From the NCBI GenBank assembly GCA_965263065.1, contig CBDHGH010000003.1, forward strand, positions 1,674,001 to 1,738,000: a stretch of 64,000 nt of DNA, in the 5' to 3' direction. The stretch's first letter is position 1. The number at the start of each line of letters is the position of its first letter. Under the pieces are notes generated by a model. The model was not told the DNA's origin, made no database searches, and worked only from the letters and a program-made list of their open reading frames with translations. The DNA comes from TK10-74A sp965263065. GTDB taxonomy: Bacteria; Chloroflexota; Dehalococcoidia; Bin125. Made by a program: the position numbers and the translations under genes. This document shows positions 7,375 to 15,960 of this stretch, one piece after another.

Positions 7375-8379
7375 ATGTCACAAATCGCGATCATCGGCCT
7401 TGGCCTGATCGGCGGGTCGCTGGGACTCGCCATCAAGGCCGCGGGTCACAAAGACGTCGAACTCATCGGTTACGACCACTCAAGCCGCGTCCGGCGCGAG
7501 GCCAAGAAGCGCAATGTCGTCGACGAGGTCGAGGGCAATCCGGCCAAGGCCGTCGGCGGCGCCGGGCTGGTCATCGTCGCCGTGCCGCCGGTGCAGATCA
7601 TCCAGGTGTTCCAGGAGATCGCCCCGTACCTCAGCGACGGCGCCGCCGTCACCGACGTCGCCTCGAGCAAGCGGCTGGTTCTGCAGTGGGCCGCCGAGCA
7701 CCTGCCCCGCTACTGCTCCTTCGTCGGCGGACACCCCATGGCCGGCAAGACCGAGCAGGGCGTCGAGAACGCCGAGGCCGGGCTCTTCCAGGGCGCCCCC
7801 TACGCCGTCGTGCCCCAGACCAACGCCTCCGACACCGCCGTGCGCTCGGTGCTGGGCTTGGTGGAGGCCATCGGCGCGACGCCGCGGTTCATGTCCGCGG
7901 ACGAGCACGACGACCTCGTGGCGGCCGTCAGCCACATGCCCATCGTGGCCTCCAACGCCCTCTTCACGATGCTGCGCTACACCGAGAGTTGGGCCGACTT
8001 CGGCAAGATGGCCGGCCCGGCCTACCGTGACCTCACCCGCCTCGTCGACGGCGACCCCCAGATGTCCGCCGAGATCGCGCTGACCAACAAGGAGCGCATC
8101 CAGTACTGGATCGATCGCTACATCATCGAGCTCAACCGCTACCGCGACCTGCTCGACGAGGACGAAGAGACGATCTTCAAGGCCTTCTTCGACGCCAACC
8201 TGCAGCGCTTCCGCTTCCTCCAGGGCGACGACCTCGACGACGCGCCGCCCGTGCCCGACATGCCCGACAAGGGTTCCCTCCTCGGCGGGATGATGATGAG
8301 CCCCAAGCTCTACGAGAAGATGCGCGACATGATGAAGGAGTCCGACAAGAAGATCGAGGCGTCGCGCCGCAGGCGCTAG
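7375..8379 (+). CDS. tyrA: Prephenate dehydrogenase
   Basis: 334 residues. It converts prephenate to 4-hydroxyphenylpyruvate with NAD(P) in tyrosine synthesis. The Rossmann motif GLGLIGG is at 8-14, and FVGGHPMAGKTEQG corresponds to the family's GSHPMAG substrate-site motif. No ACT domain follows the helical dimerisation region; instead there is an acidic stretch and a Met-rich tail (LLGGMMMSPKLYEKMRD). ATG 7375 is chosen because CAGGAGA lies just upstream; the in-frame TTG at 7360 overlaps that site. It opens the aromatic gene cluster. Confidence 0.95.
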   Translation: MSQIAIIGLGLIGGSLGLAIKAAGHKDVELIGYDHSSRVRREAKKRNVVDEVEGNPAKAVGGAGLVIVAVPPVQIIQVFQEIAPYLSDGAAVTDVASSKRLVLQWAAEHLPRYCSFVGGHPMAGKTEQGVENAEAGLFQGAPYAVVPQTNASDTAVRSVLGLVEAIGATPRFMSADEHDDLVAAVSHMPIVASNALFTMLRYTESWADFGKMAGPAYRDLTRLVDGDPQMSAEIALTNKERIQYWIDRYIIELNRYRDLLDEDEETIFKAFFDANLQRFRFLQGDDLDDAPPVPDMPDKGSLLGGMMMSPKLYEKMRDMMKESDKKIEASRRRR

Positions 8380-8419
8380 CGGCGCGCCGGCGGGCGGAGT
8401 TGCGCACGAGGAGGGCGTC

Positions 8420-9748
8420 GTGAGGCAACGACTGCGCGCCGTCGGTCCCCTGCGCGGCACGGTCCGCGTCCCCGGCGACAAGTCCATCTCGCACCGCGCG
8501 CTGATCTGCAACGCCCTCGCCGAGGGCGAGGCCCGTGTGCGCGGCTTCCTCGATGGCGACGACTGCCGGCGCACGCTGGCCATCCTGGAGCAGCTGGGCG
8601 CGCGCATCACCGACGACGACGGCGACGGTCTGCTCGTCTCCAGCCCCGGCCGCGCCGCCCTGCGCACGACCGACGCGGTGCTCGACTGCGGCAACAGCGG
8701 CACCTCGATGCGCCTGCTCGCCGGACTGCTGGCCGGCCTTGATGGACGCTCGGTGCTCGACGGCGACGCCTCGCTGCGCCGCCGCCCGATGGCGCGCGTG
8801 CTGCGCCCGCTGGCCGGGATGGGCGCCACCGTCGCCGGCGACGGCCCCGACATGCGCGCCCCGATCACGGTCGGAGGCGGCGCCCTGCGCCCCTTCGACG
8901 GCCGCATGACCGTGCCCAGCGCCCAGGTCAAGAGCGCCATCCTGCTGGCCGCCCTGGCCGCCGGCGGCCCCAGCGCGATCGAGGAGATCGCGCCCACCCG
9001 CGACCACACGGAGATCATGCTCGGCGCAATGGGCGCGGCCATCGACATCGTCACTGGCGACACCGGCGGCCCGACCGTCCGCCTCGACCCCGCCGCCCCG
9101 CTGCACCCCGTCGATGTCGACGTGCCCGGCGATCCCAGCGCCGCCGCCTTCTGGCTCGTCGCGGCGGCGATCACCCCCGGCTCCGACGTGACGCTGCCCG
9201 GCGTCGGCGTCAATCCGACCCGCACCGGCGTGATCGACGTCCTGCGCGCCATGGGCGCCGTCATCGACGAGTCGAACCCCCGGCGCGCCGGCGGCGAGCC
9301 CGTCGCCGACCTGCGCGTGCGTCACGGCCCGCTGCGCGGCGCGACGATCGAGGGCGACGTCGTGCCGCGCGCCATCGACGAGCTGCCCGTGATCGCGGTC
9401 GCCGCCGCCGTCGCCGACGGGCCCAGCGAGATCCGCGGCGCGGAGGAGCTGCGCGTCAAGGAGTCCGACCGCATCGCGACCACGGCGGGGCTGCTGCGCG
9501 CCTTCGGCGCCGCCGCCGATGAGCGCCCCGACGGGCTGCGCATCCACGGCGGCGCCCAGCTGCGCGGCGGCCGGGTCGATGCCGGCGGCGACCATCGCCT
9601 GGCCATGGCGGCGGCCGTCGCGGCAATGGCCGCCGGCCCGGCCGGCGAGGCCGTCAGCCTGCTCGACGGAGCCGAGGCCGTCGCGGTCTCGTACCCCGGC
9701 TTCTGGGCCGATCTCGCGCGACTCGCCGGACCGCGGGCGCTAACCTGA
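8420..9748 (+). CDS. aroA: 3-phosphoshikimate 1-carboxyvinyltransferase (EPSP synthase)
   Basis: 442 residues, the usual length. It joins shikimate-3-phosphate and phosphoenolpyruvate, the sixth shikimate step. GDKSISHRALI near the N-terminus, CGNSGTSMRLLAG and ELRVKESDRIA are the conserved substrate-binding motifs. GTG 8420 follows a GAGGAGG site. It is 40 bases after tyrA, probably in one transcript. Other shikimate genes (aroB, C, D, E, K) are not in the window. Confidence 0.97.
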   Translation: MRQRLRAVGPLRGTVRVPGDKSISHRALICNALAEGEARVRGFLDGDDCRRTLAILEQLGARITDDDGDGLLVSSPGRAALRTTDAVLDCGNSGTSMRLLAGLLAGLDGRSVLDGDASLRRRPMARVLRPLAGMGATVAGDGPDMRAPITVGGGALRPFDGRMTVPSAQVKSAILLAALAAGGPSAIEEIAPTRDHTEIMLGAMGAAIDIVTGDTGGPTVRLDPAAPLHPVDVDVPGDPSAAAFWLVAAAITPGSDVTLPGVGVNPTRTGVIDVLRAMGAVIDESNPRRAGGEPVADLRVRHGPLRGATIEGDVVPRAIDELPVIAVAAAVADGPSEIRGAEELRVKESDRIATTAGLLRAFGAAADERPDGLRIHGGAQLRGGRVDAGGDHRLAMAAAVAAMAAGPAGEAVSLLDGAEAVAVSYPGFWADLARLAGPRALT

Positions 9749-9756
9749 GCCACGAG

Positions 9757-10035
9757 ATGCCGGCGGAACTCCTGCACATCGGCTTCGGCAACGTGCTCGC
9801 GATCGATCGCGTGGTGGCGATCGTGTCGCCCAACTCCGCCCCCAGCAAGCGCCTCGTGCAGGACGGCAAGGCCGAGCGCGCCATCATCGACATGACCAGC
9901 GGGCGGCGCACCAAGGCCGTGCTCGTGATGGACACCGGGCACGTCGTGCTGGCCGCCATCGCGCCCGAGACGATCGTGCGGCGCGTCGAGGCCGCCCAGC
10001 GCCTCGGCCCGGGCGACGGCGAGGATCCCGATTGA
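9757..10035 (+). CDS. remA: RemA/DUF370 family regulator
   Basis: 92-residue protein with the LLHIGFGNVLAIDRVVAIVS start and SGRRTKAVLVMDTGHVV core of the RemA (DUF370) family. In Bacillus RemA is a DNA-binding regulator of matrix genes. In many genomes the gene sits next to gmk, as here, with a 4-base overlap. It lies 8 bases after aroA. Its target in this organism is unknown. Confidence 0.9.
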   Translation: MPAELLHIGFGNVLAIDRVVAIVSPNSAPSKRLVQDGKAERAIIDMTSGRRTKAVLVMDTGHVVLAAIAPETIVRRVEAAQRLGPGDGEDPD

Positions 10036-10631
10036 CCGCGCCCGCGCCGCTCGTCGTCGTGCTCTCCGGACCGTCCGGGGCCGGCAAGGACAGCGTCCTG
10101 GCCGCCGCCCTGGGTCGCGACGACCGCCTCGCGCGCGTCGTCACGGCCAAGACCCGCGCCCCCCGTCCCGGCGAGCGCGACGGCGTGCATCAGATCTTCC
10201 TCAGCGACCAACAGTTCGACGACCTGCTCGCCCGCGACGGCTTCCTGGAGCACGCGACGGTCTACGGGCATCGCAGCGGCGTGCCGCGCGATCAGGTCGA
10301 GCGGCTGCTGGCCGAGGGCAAGACCGTCGTCCTGCGCACCGATGTCCAGGGCGCGCGCACGCTGCGCGCCAAGATCCCCGAGGCGCTGCTGATCTTTCTC
10401 ACCGTGCCCGATCTCGATGATCTGGAGCGCCGCCTGCGCGCCCGCGCCGCCGACGACGAGGCCGCGATGCGCCGCCGCCTCGCGATCGCCAGTGAGGAGA
10501 TGGCCGAGGCCGTCCGCTTCGATCATGTGATCGTCAACGGCGAGGGCGGCCTCGACGTCGCCGTCGACGAGATGCTGGCCGTCATCGACGGCGAGCGCGC
10601 CCGCCCCGGCCGCCTGCCGCCCCGCCTCTGA
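10032..10631 (+). CDS. gmk: Guanylate kinase
   Basis: 199 residues. It phosphorylates GMP to GDP. The P-loop GPSGAGKDS is near residue 12, TRAPRPGERDGVHQIF is the GMP-binding region, and the lid and C-terminal Arg-rich region are present. The P-loop has KDS where KGT/KST is common. It starts with TTG 10032, inside the remA stop overlap. It is the last gene before the 540-bp trp leader region. Confidence 0.93.
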   Translation: MTAPAPLVVVLSGPSGAGKDSVLAAALGRDDRLARVVTAKTRAPRPGERDGVHQIFLSDQQFDDLLARDGFLEHATVYGHRSGVPRDQVERLLAEGKTVVLRTDVQGARTLRAKIPEALLIFLTVPDLDDLERRLRARAADDEAAMRRRLAIASEEMAEAVRFDHVIVNGEGGLDVAVDEMLAVIDGERARPGRLPPRL

Positions 10632-10692
10632 CCCCGCCCCCCGGCGTGCCGCCCACGACACTCCCCGCGTCGCCGCGCCCCTCGACGACACA

Positions 10693-10722
10693 TTGACAAC
10701 CCGCGCGGCGCTCCTCCAGACT
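10693..10722 (+). promoter_or_regulatory. Candidate promoter of the trp T-box leader
   Basis: TTGACA at 10693-10698 is a perfect -35. CAGACT at 10717-10722, 18 bp further, is a weak -10. It lies just upstream of the T-box leader and after gmk, so trp expression would have its own start. Confidence 0.4.
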
Positions 10723-10728
10723 CGATCT

Positions 10729-11109
10729 ACAACTGAATATCGACGCTGAGCGGGACGAGTACCCGGTCAAGCGGACCCACAGAGAGCCGGCTCGGGCTCC
10801 CGCGCGATGGCGCCGGGGCGGGCTGCAAGGCCGGCGGTCGCGCGATCGGTGAATGGCCCCGTGAGTCGCGGCCCGAAACCGCTCCCCCGGGAGTGCGAGT
10901 AGGCGTCGCCGGAGAGGCCCCGTTATCGAAGCCGAGCCGATCGCGACGCTCCAAGCCCGCGCCTGACCGCCGGGCCGCCCGTCCATAGGGCACAGGCGCG
11001 CCGCCGTCAGCGAATCGAGCGCCCCGACTCGCCCACGCATCCCGCGTCGGCGGCGACGGGAACAAGGGTGGTACCGCGGTTCACTCCGCCCCTTGAGGGC
11101 GGAGTTTTT
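10729..11109 (+). promoter_or_regulatory. T-box riboswitch leader of the trp operon
   Basis: The T-box sequence AAGGGTGGTACCGCG is at 11064-11078, directly before the terminator. An AGAGAG element (10782-10787) and a GAGTA element (10759-10763) fit the Stem I AG bulge and the AGTA element of the specifier loop. Such leaders sense uncharged tRNA and then let transcription pass. A TGG in the context GAATGG is at 10854-10856, but the fold was not solved by hand, so Trp specificity rests on the trpE context. The 5' end is approximate. Confidence 0.85.
11084..11109 (+). terminator. T-box-controlled intrinsic terminator
   Basis: CTCCGCCC and GGGCGGAG form an 8-bp stem around TTGA-type loop bases at 11084-11104, followed by five T residues (11105-11109). 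It lies 60 bases before trpE, where antiterminator pairing with the T-box would compete. Confidence 0.85.
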
Positions 11110-11169
11110 GCGTTAAGGCCCCGGGCCGAAACGCGCCGACCGGCAGCAGACGAGCAGAGGAGCGCAGCG

Positions 11170-12654
11170 ATGCACTATCCGTCATTGGAAGAGGTCCGGC
11201 GTCTGGCCGCGTCGGGCAAGGGCAGCCTGACGCCCGTCTATCGCGAGGTCCTCGCCGACCTGGAGACGCCCGTCTCGGCCTTCCTCAAGGTCAAGCGCGG
11301 CGACTACTCGTTCCTGCTCGAATCGGTCGAGGGCGCCGACCGGCCCGCGCGCTACTCCTTCATCGGCACCGAGCCCTACCGCGTCTACCGATCCCCGATC
11401 GCCGATGAGGCCGTGCCCGGCGTCGACCCGCTGGACGAGGTCAAGCGCGAGCTCGAACGCTTCACGCTGATCCCCAACCCCAACCTGCCCCCCTTCCACG
11501 GCGGCGCCGTGGGCTACGTCGGCTATGAGGCCGTGCGCCACTTCGAGCGCCTGCCGCTCGCCCGCCGCGACCCCCACGGCCTGCCCGAGGTGCTCTTCCA
11601 GTTCGTCGATACGCTGCTCGTCTTCGACCACTTCAAGCACCTGATCAAGGTCGTGGGGCACGTCCGCCTCGACGGCGACGTCGAGAGCGCCTACCGCGCC
11701 GCCGTGCGCCGCATCGACGAGATCGTCGACCGCCTCGGCGCCGGCGCGCCGCCCGTCCCGGCCGACCAGCCCGCCCCGTCCCAGGGCGCCGCCCCGCTGC
11801 GCTCCAACATGCAGCGCGAGGCCTACGTCTCCGACATCAAGCGCATCAGCGACTACATCGTCGCCGGCGACATCATCCAGTGCGTCTACTCGCAGCGCTT
11901 CTCCCGCGAGACCTTCGTCCACCCCTTCAACGTCTATCGCACGCTGCGCACCGTGAACCCGTCGCCGTACACCTACTACCTCGAACTCGGCGACCACCAG
12001 ATCGCCGGCACGTCGCCGGAGCTGCTGGTCGTGGTCGAGGATGGCAAGGTCGCGACCAACCCCATCGCCGGCACCCGCCGTCGCGGCGCGACCGAGGAGG
12101 AGGACCAGGCCCTCGAGCAGGAGCTGCGCACCGACGCCAAGGAGCTGGCCGAGCACGTCATGCTGCTCGACCTGGGCCGCAACGACATCGGGCGCGTCAG
12201 CCAGCCCGGCAGCGTGCGCGTCACCCAGCAGATGGACGTCGAGCGCTACAGCCACGTGATGCACCTCGTCTCCCAGGTCGAGGGCCGCCTGCGCCCCGAG
12301 ATGGACGCCTTCGACGCCCTGCGCGCCACCTTCCCGGCCGGCACCGTCTCGGGCGCCCCCAAGATCCGCGCCATGGAGATCATCGCCGAGCTCGAGGAGG
12401 ACCAGCGCGGCCCCTACGCCGGCGCGCTGGGCTACTTCGGTTTCGGCGGCAACATGGAGACCGCCATCACCATCCGCACCATCATCATGAAGGACGGTCT
12501 GGCGTCGGTGCAGGCCGGCGGCGGTATCGTCTACGACAGCACCCCCGACGCCGAGTTCCAGGAGACCGTCAACAAGGCCATGGGCATGTTCACCGCCCTC
12601 GACCTCGCCGAAGCCCGCTCCCGCGAACGACCCGCAGGCAGCCGCGGCTATTGA
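11170..12654 (+). CDS. trpE: Anthranilate synthase component I
   Basis: 494 residues. With the TrpG amidotransferase it converts chorismate to anthranilate. FLLESVEG and ARYSFIG in the N-terminal domain form the tryptophan feedback site. GTRRRGATEEED, LLDLGRNDIGRV, TVSGAPKIRAMEII and GALGYFGFGGNMETAI are chorismate-site motifs. ATG 11170 fits the family N-terminus (MHYPSLEEV) and has GAGGAG upstream; a longer in-frame start at 11068 would overlap the T-box. trpG follows after 64 bases. Confidence 0.96.
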   Translation: MHYPSLEEVRRLAASGKGSLTPVYREVLADLETPVSAFLKVKRGDYSFLLESVEGADRPARYSFIGTEPYRVYRSPIADEAVPGVDPLDEVKRELERFTLIPNPNLPPFHGGAVGYVGYEAVRHFERLPLARRDPHGLPEVLFQFVDTLLVFDHFKHLIKVVGHVRLDGDVESAYRAAVRRIDEIVDRLGAGAPPVPADQPAPSQGAAPLRSNMQREAYVSDIKRISDYIVAGDIIQCVYSQRFSRETFVHPFNVYRTLRTVNPSPYTYYLELGDHQIAGTSPELLVVVEDGKVATNPIAGTRRRGATEEEDQALEQELRTDAKELAEHVMLLDLGRNDIGRVSQPGSVRVTQQMDVERYSHVMHLVSQVEGRLRPEMDAFDALRATFPAGTVSGAPKIRAMEIIAELEEDQRGPYAGALGYFGFGGNMETAITIRTIIMKDGLASVQAGGGIVYDSTPDAEFQETVNKAMGMFTALDLAEARSRERPAGSRGY

Positions 12655-12718
12655 TCGGTATCGTGCCAGTGACCGGTCCCGCGACCGGCAGCGCGCCACG
12701 GGCGCCAAGGATTCCCCG

Positions 12719-13315
12719 ATGAGCCTCCTCCTGCTCGATAACTACGACTCCTTCACCTACAACCTGTACCAGTACCTCTCCGAGCTGGGCGCCGAGGTCA
12801 GCGTCGCCCGCAACGACCAGATCACGCTGGACGAGATCGCCGCCCTGCGGCCCGAGCGCATCGTCATCTCGCCCGGCCCCAAGCGCCCCGAGGACGCCGG
12901 CGTCAGCATCGACCTCATCCGCCGCTTCGCCGGACAGGTGCCCATCCTCGGCGTCTGCCTGGGCCACCAGTGCATCGGCGCGGCCTTCGGGGCCGACGTC
13001 GTCGGCGCGGGCGAGATCATGCACGGCAAGTCGAGCCGCATCTCGCACGACGGCCGCGGCGTCTACGCTGGCCTCGATGCCGACTTCGACGCCATCCGCT
13101 ACCACAGCCTCGCCATCGACCCGGCCACCCTGCCGCCGGAACTCGTCGCCACCAGTTGGGCCGACAGCGGCGTCCTGATGGGCGTGCGCCATCGCGACTA
13201 CGCCCTGGAGGGCGTCCAGTTCCACCCCGAGTCGATCATGACCACCGCCGGCCACGACCTGCTCCGCAACTTCCTCGGGATGGAGCAGCCGGCGCGGGAG
13301 GGAGTGACGCCATGA
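12719..13315 (+). CDS. trpG: Anthranilate synthase component II (glutamine amidotransferase)
   Basis: 198 residues, class I glutamine amidotransferase. The nucleophile is C80 in LGVCLGHQ, and GVQFHPES near 170 supplies His and Glu. ISPGPKRPEDAG is the family motif. It supplies ammonia to TrpE and may also serve PabB, since no other pabA is seen here. Its TGA overlaps the trpD ATG (ATGA). Confidence 0.95.
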   Translation: MSLLLLDNYDSFTYNLYQYLSELGAEVSVARNDQITLDEIAALRPERIVISPGPKRPEDAGVSIDLIRRFAGQVPILGVCLGHQCIGAAFGADVVGAGEIMHGKSSRISHDGRGVYAGLDADFDAIRYHSLAIDPATLPPELVATSWADSGVLMGVRHRDYALEGVQFHPESIMTTAGHDLLRNFLGMEQPAREGVTP

Positions 13316-14355
13316 CCGCCGTCTCCGATGCCCTCGCCGCCCTGATCGACGACGGCCGCGACCTCACCGAGGCCGAGGCCTCCACCGTCCTCGACGAGAT
13401 CATGTCCGGCGCGAGCATCCCCGCCACGCAGATCGCGGCGCTGCTCACCGCGCTGCGCGCCAAGGGCGAGACGATCGACGAGATCGTGGGCTTCGCCCGC
13501 GTCATGCGCGAGAAGGCGCTGCGCATCGTCGTGCCCGGCGTGGACCGCATCGTCGATGTCGTCGGCACCGGCGGCGACGCCCCCGACACCTTCAACGTCA
13601 GCACCGCCGGGGCCTTCGTCGTCGCGGGCTGCGGCGTCACCGTCGCCAAGCACGGCAACCGCGCCATGTCCTCGCGCTGCGGCAGCGCCGATGTCCTGGA
13701 GGCGCTCGGCGCGCAGATCGACCTGCCCCCCTCGGCGATGGCCGCCTGCATCCGCGAGATCGGCGTGGGCTTCCTGTTCGCGCAGACCTACCACCCGGCC
13801 ATGCGCTTCGTGGGGCCGGTGCGGCGCGAGCTGGGCTTCCGCACCGTCTTCAACATCCTCGGCCCGCTGACCAACCCCGCCGGCACGACGCGGATGGCCG
13901 TCGGCGTTGCGACGCCCGAGATCGGCGAGCAGTACGCCCACGTGCTGAGCCGCCTCGGCAGCCCGCACGCCCTGGTCGTGCACGGGCAGGAGGGCATCGA
14001 CGAGGTCTCGCCCACGGGCCCCACGACGGTCTGGGAGCTGCGCCGCGGTCGCGTGGAGCAGTACGAGGTGCGCCCCGGCGACTTCCACATCCGCCCCGTG
14101 CCGCTGTCCGCCGTCGCCGGCGGCGACGCGTCGGACAACGCCCGCGCGATGCGCGAGGTGCTCGGCGGCAAGACGGGCCCGCTCACCGGCTTCGTCACGA
14201 TGACCGCCGCCACCGCCCTGCTCGCCGCCGACGAGGCGCCCACCCTCGCCGAGGGCGTCAGCCGCGCCGCCGAGGCCATCGACGACGGCCGCGCCCTGCG
14301 CAAGCTGGAGCTGTTCGTCGAGACCACGCAGAGGCTGAGCGAGACCAGTGCCTAA
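13312..14355 (+). CDS. trpD: Anthranilate phosphoribosyltransferase
   Basis: 347 residues. It transfers phosphoribosyl from PRPP to anthranilate. DVVGTGGDAPDTFNVST is the PRPP/Mg site, and KHGNRAMSSRCGSADVLEAL binds anthranilate. ATG 13312 overlaps the trpG stop by 4 bases. The end overlaps the trpC start by 8 bases. Confidence 0.96.
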   Translation: MTAVSDALAALIDDGRDLTEAEASTVLDEIMSGASIPATQIAALLTALRAKGETIDEIVGFARVMREKALRIVVPGVDRIVDVVGTGGDAPDTFNVSTAGAFVVAGCGVTVAKHGNRAMSSRCGSADVLEALGAQIDLPPSAMAACIREIGVGFLFAQTYHPAMRFVGPVRRELGFRTVFNILGPLTNPAGTTRMAVGVATPEIGEQYAHVLSRLGSPHALVVHGQEGIDEVSPTGPTTVWELRRGRVEQYEVRPGDFHIRPVPLSAVAGGDASDNARAMREVLGGKTGPLTGFVTMTAATALLAADEAPTLAEGVSRAAEAIDDGRALRKLELFVETTQRLSETSA

Positions 14356-15226
14356 GACGCCCGCCCCGCCGCGCCATGAGGGCAGCGTTCTCGATCGCAT
14401 CGTCGCGGAGACGCGCGACGACCTGGGCCGCCGCCGCGCGGCCGGGCCCGAGCCTGTGCTGCGGCGGATCGTCGCCAGGAGCCCCGCCCCCCGCGACTTC
14501 GTCGCCGCCCTGCGACGGCCGGGTCTGGGGCTGGTCGCGGAGGTCAAGAAGGGCTCGCCCTCCAAGGGGCCCTTCGCCCGCGACCTCGACCACGTGGCCG
14601 CCGCCCGCGCCTTCCGCGACGGCGGCGCGGTCGCCATCTCCGTGCTCACCGCCCCCGCCTTCTTCGCCGGCGACGCTGAGTTGTCCGACGTCGCCATGAC
14701 TCTGGCGGCCGACGCCGTCCCCTGCCCGCCGCTGCTGCGCAAGGACTTCATCGTCGACCCGTACCAGGTGCTCGAATCGCGCGCGCTGGGGGCCGACGCC
14801 TTCCTCGTGATCGTCAAGACGATCCCCGACGCCGCCGCGATCCGCGAGTTGATCGACGCCGGCCGCGCGCTCGGCATGGCCGCCTTCATCGAGGTCACCG
14901 ACGCGGCGGAACTCGATCTCGCGCTGCGGGCCGGCCTGCTCGACTCGGGCGGCGCGATCGGGATCAACAACCGCGACCTGCACACCTTCGAGGAGGACCT
15001 CGGCACGACGGAGCGGCTGCGGCCGCTCGTCCCGCCGGGCGTGCCGGTCGTCGCCGCCAGCGGCGTGCGCACCCCCGCCGACCTCGCCCGCATGCGCGCC
15101 TGCGACGTCGATGCGGTCCTCATCGGCGAGGGCCTCACCAGCGGCGGCGACATCCCCGCCGCCATCGCCGCTCTGCTTCCGGACGAGCCAGTTCCGAGCG
15201 GAGTGCGGGCGGGAGGCCCGGCATGA
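14348..15226 (+). CDS. trpC: Indole-3-glycerol-phosphate synthase
   Basis: 292-residue TIM barrel. LVAEVKKGSPSKGPF (catalytic Glu/Lys and SPS), LLRKDFIVDPYQVLESRALG and IGINNRDLHTFEEDL are the family motifs. It closes the ring of 1-(2-carboxyphenylamino)-deoxyribulose-5-phosphate. GTG 14348 lies inside the trpD end; the stop overlaps trpF by 4 bases. Confidence 0.96.
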   Translation: MPKTPAPPRHEGSVLDRIVAETRDDLGRRRAAGPEPVLRRIVARSPAPRDFVAALRRPGLGLVAEVKKGSPSKGPFARDLDHVAAARAFRDGGAVAISVLTAPAFFAGDAELSDVAMTLAADAVPCPPLLRKDFIVDPYQVLESRALGADAFLVIVKTIPDAAAIRELIDAGRALGMAAFIEVTDAAELDLALRAGLLDSGGAIGINNRDLHTFEEDLGTTERLRPLVPPGVPVVAASGVRTPADLARMRACDVDAVLIGEGLTSGGDIPAAIAALLPDEPVPSGVRAGGPA

Positions 15227-15960
15227 CGCGCATCAAGATCTGCGGCCTGCGCGACCCCCGCGACGCCCGCGCCGCGCGCGACGCCGGGGCCGACATGCTG
15301 GGCGTCATCTTCGCCGAGAGCCCCCGCCGCGCGAGCCTCGAGCAGGCCCGCGCGATCCGCGGCGCGCTCGGCCCCCGCATCGAACTGTTCGAGTCCGACA
15401 CCGCCGCCTTCGGCGCCGCCATCGACCGCGCCGGGCAGCCGCTGCTGGTCGGCGTCTTCGCGGGCCAGTCCGCCGACGAGATCGTGCGCATCGCCGCCGC
15501 CATCGACCTCGACGTCATCCAGCTCAGCGGCGGCGAGCACCCGCAGCTCGTCGTGCGGCTGACGCGGCCCGTGATCCGCGTGCACCACGTCGACGCCGCC
15601 ACGGACGCCGACGCGCTGCTCGACCGCGTCGCGGAGCGGCCGCCCACCGTCGCCGCGCTGGACACGTACTCCGACCAGGGCGGTGGCAGCGGCCGCACGT
15701 TCGACTGGGCGATCGCCGCCGCGATCGCCCGCATCCGGCCGATCGTGCTGGGCGGCGGCCTCGGCCCGGACAACGTCGCCGCCGCCATTGAGCGCGTGCG
15801 CCCCTGGGCCGTCGATGTGTCGTCCGGCGTCGAGGAGCGTTCGGCTGTGGACGGTCGCCCGCAGCCGGGCGTCAAGTCGCCCGACCGCATCCGCGACTTC
15901 ATCCGCAACGCGCGCGCCGCGTCGGCCAGCGGCCCCATCGCGACGGGAGAGCCGCCATGA
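15223..15960 (+). CDS. trpF: Phosphoribosylanthranilate isomerase
   Basis: 245 residues, TIM barrel. KICGLRDPRDA has the catalytic Cys. LGVIFAESPR, the LDTYSD loop, LGGGLGPDNVAAA and VDVSSGVE complete the phosphate site and catalytic Asp positions. Overlaps of 4 bases with trpC and trpB indicate coupled translation. Confidence 0.95.
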   Translation: MTRIKICGLRDPRDARAARDAGADMLGVIFAESPRRASLEQARAIRGALGPRIELFESDTAAFGAAIDRAGQPLLVGVFAGQSADEIVRIAAAIDLDVIQLSGGEHPQLVVRLTRPVIRVHHVDAATDADALLDRVAERPPTVAALDTYSDQGGGSGRTFDWAIAAAIARIRPIVLGGGLGPDNVAAAIERVRPWAVDVSSGVEERSAVDGRPQPGVKSPDRIRDFIRNARAASASGPIATGEPP

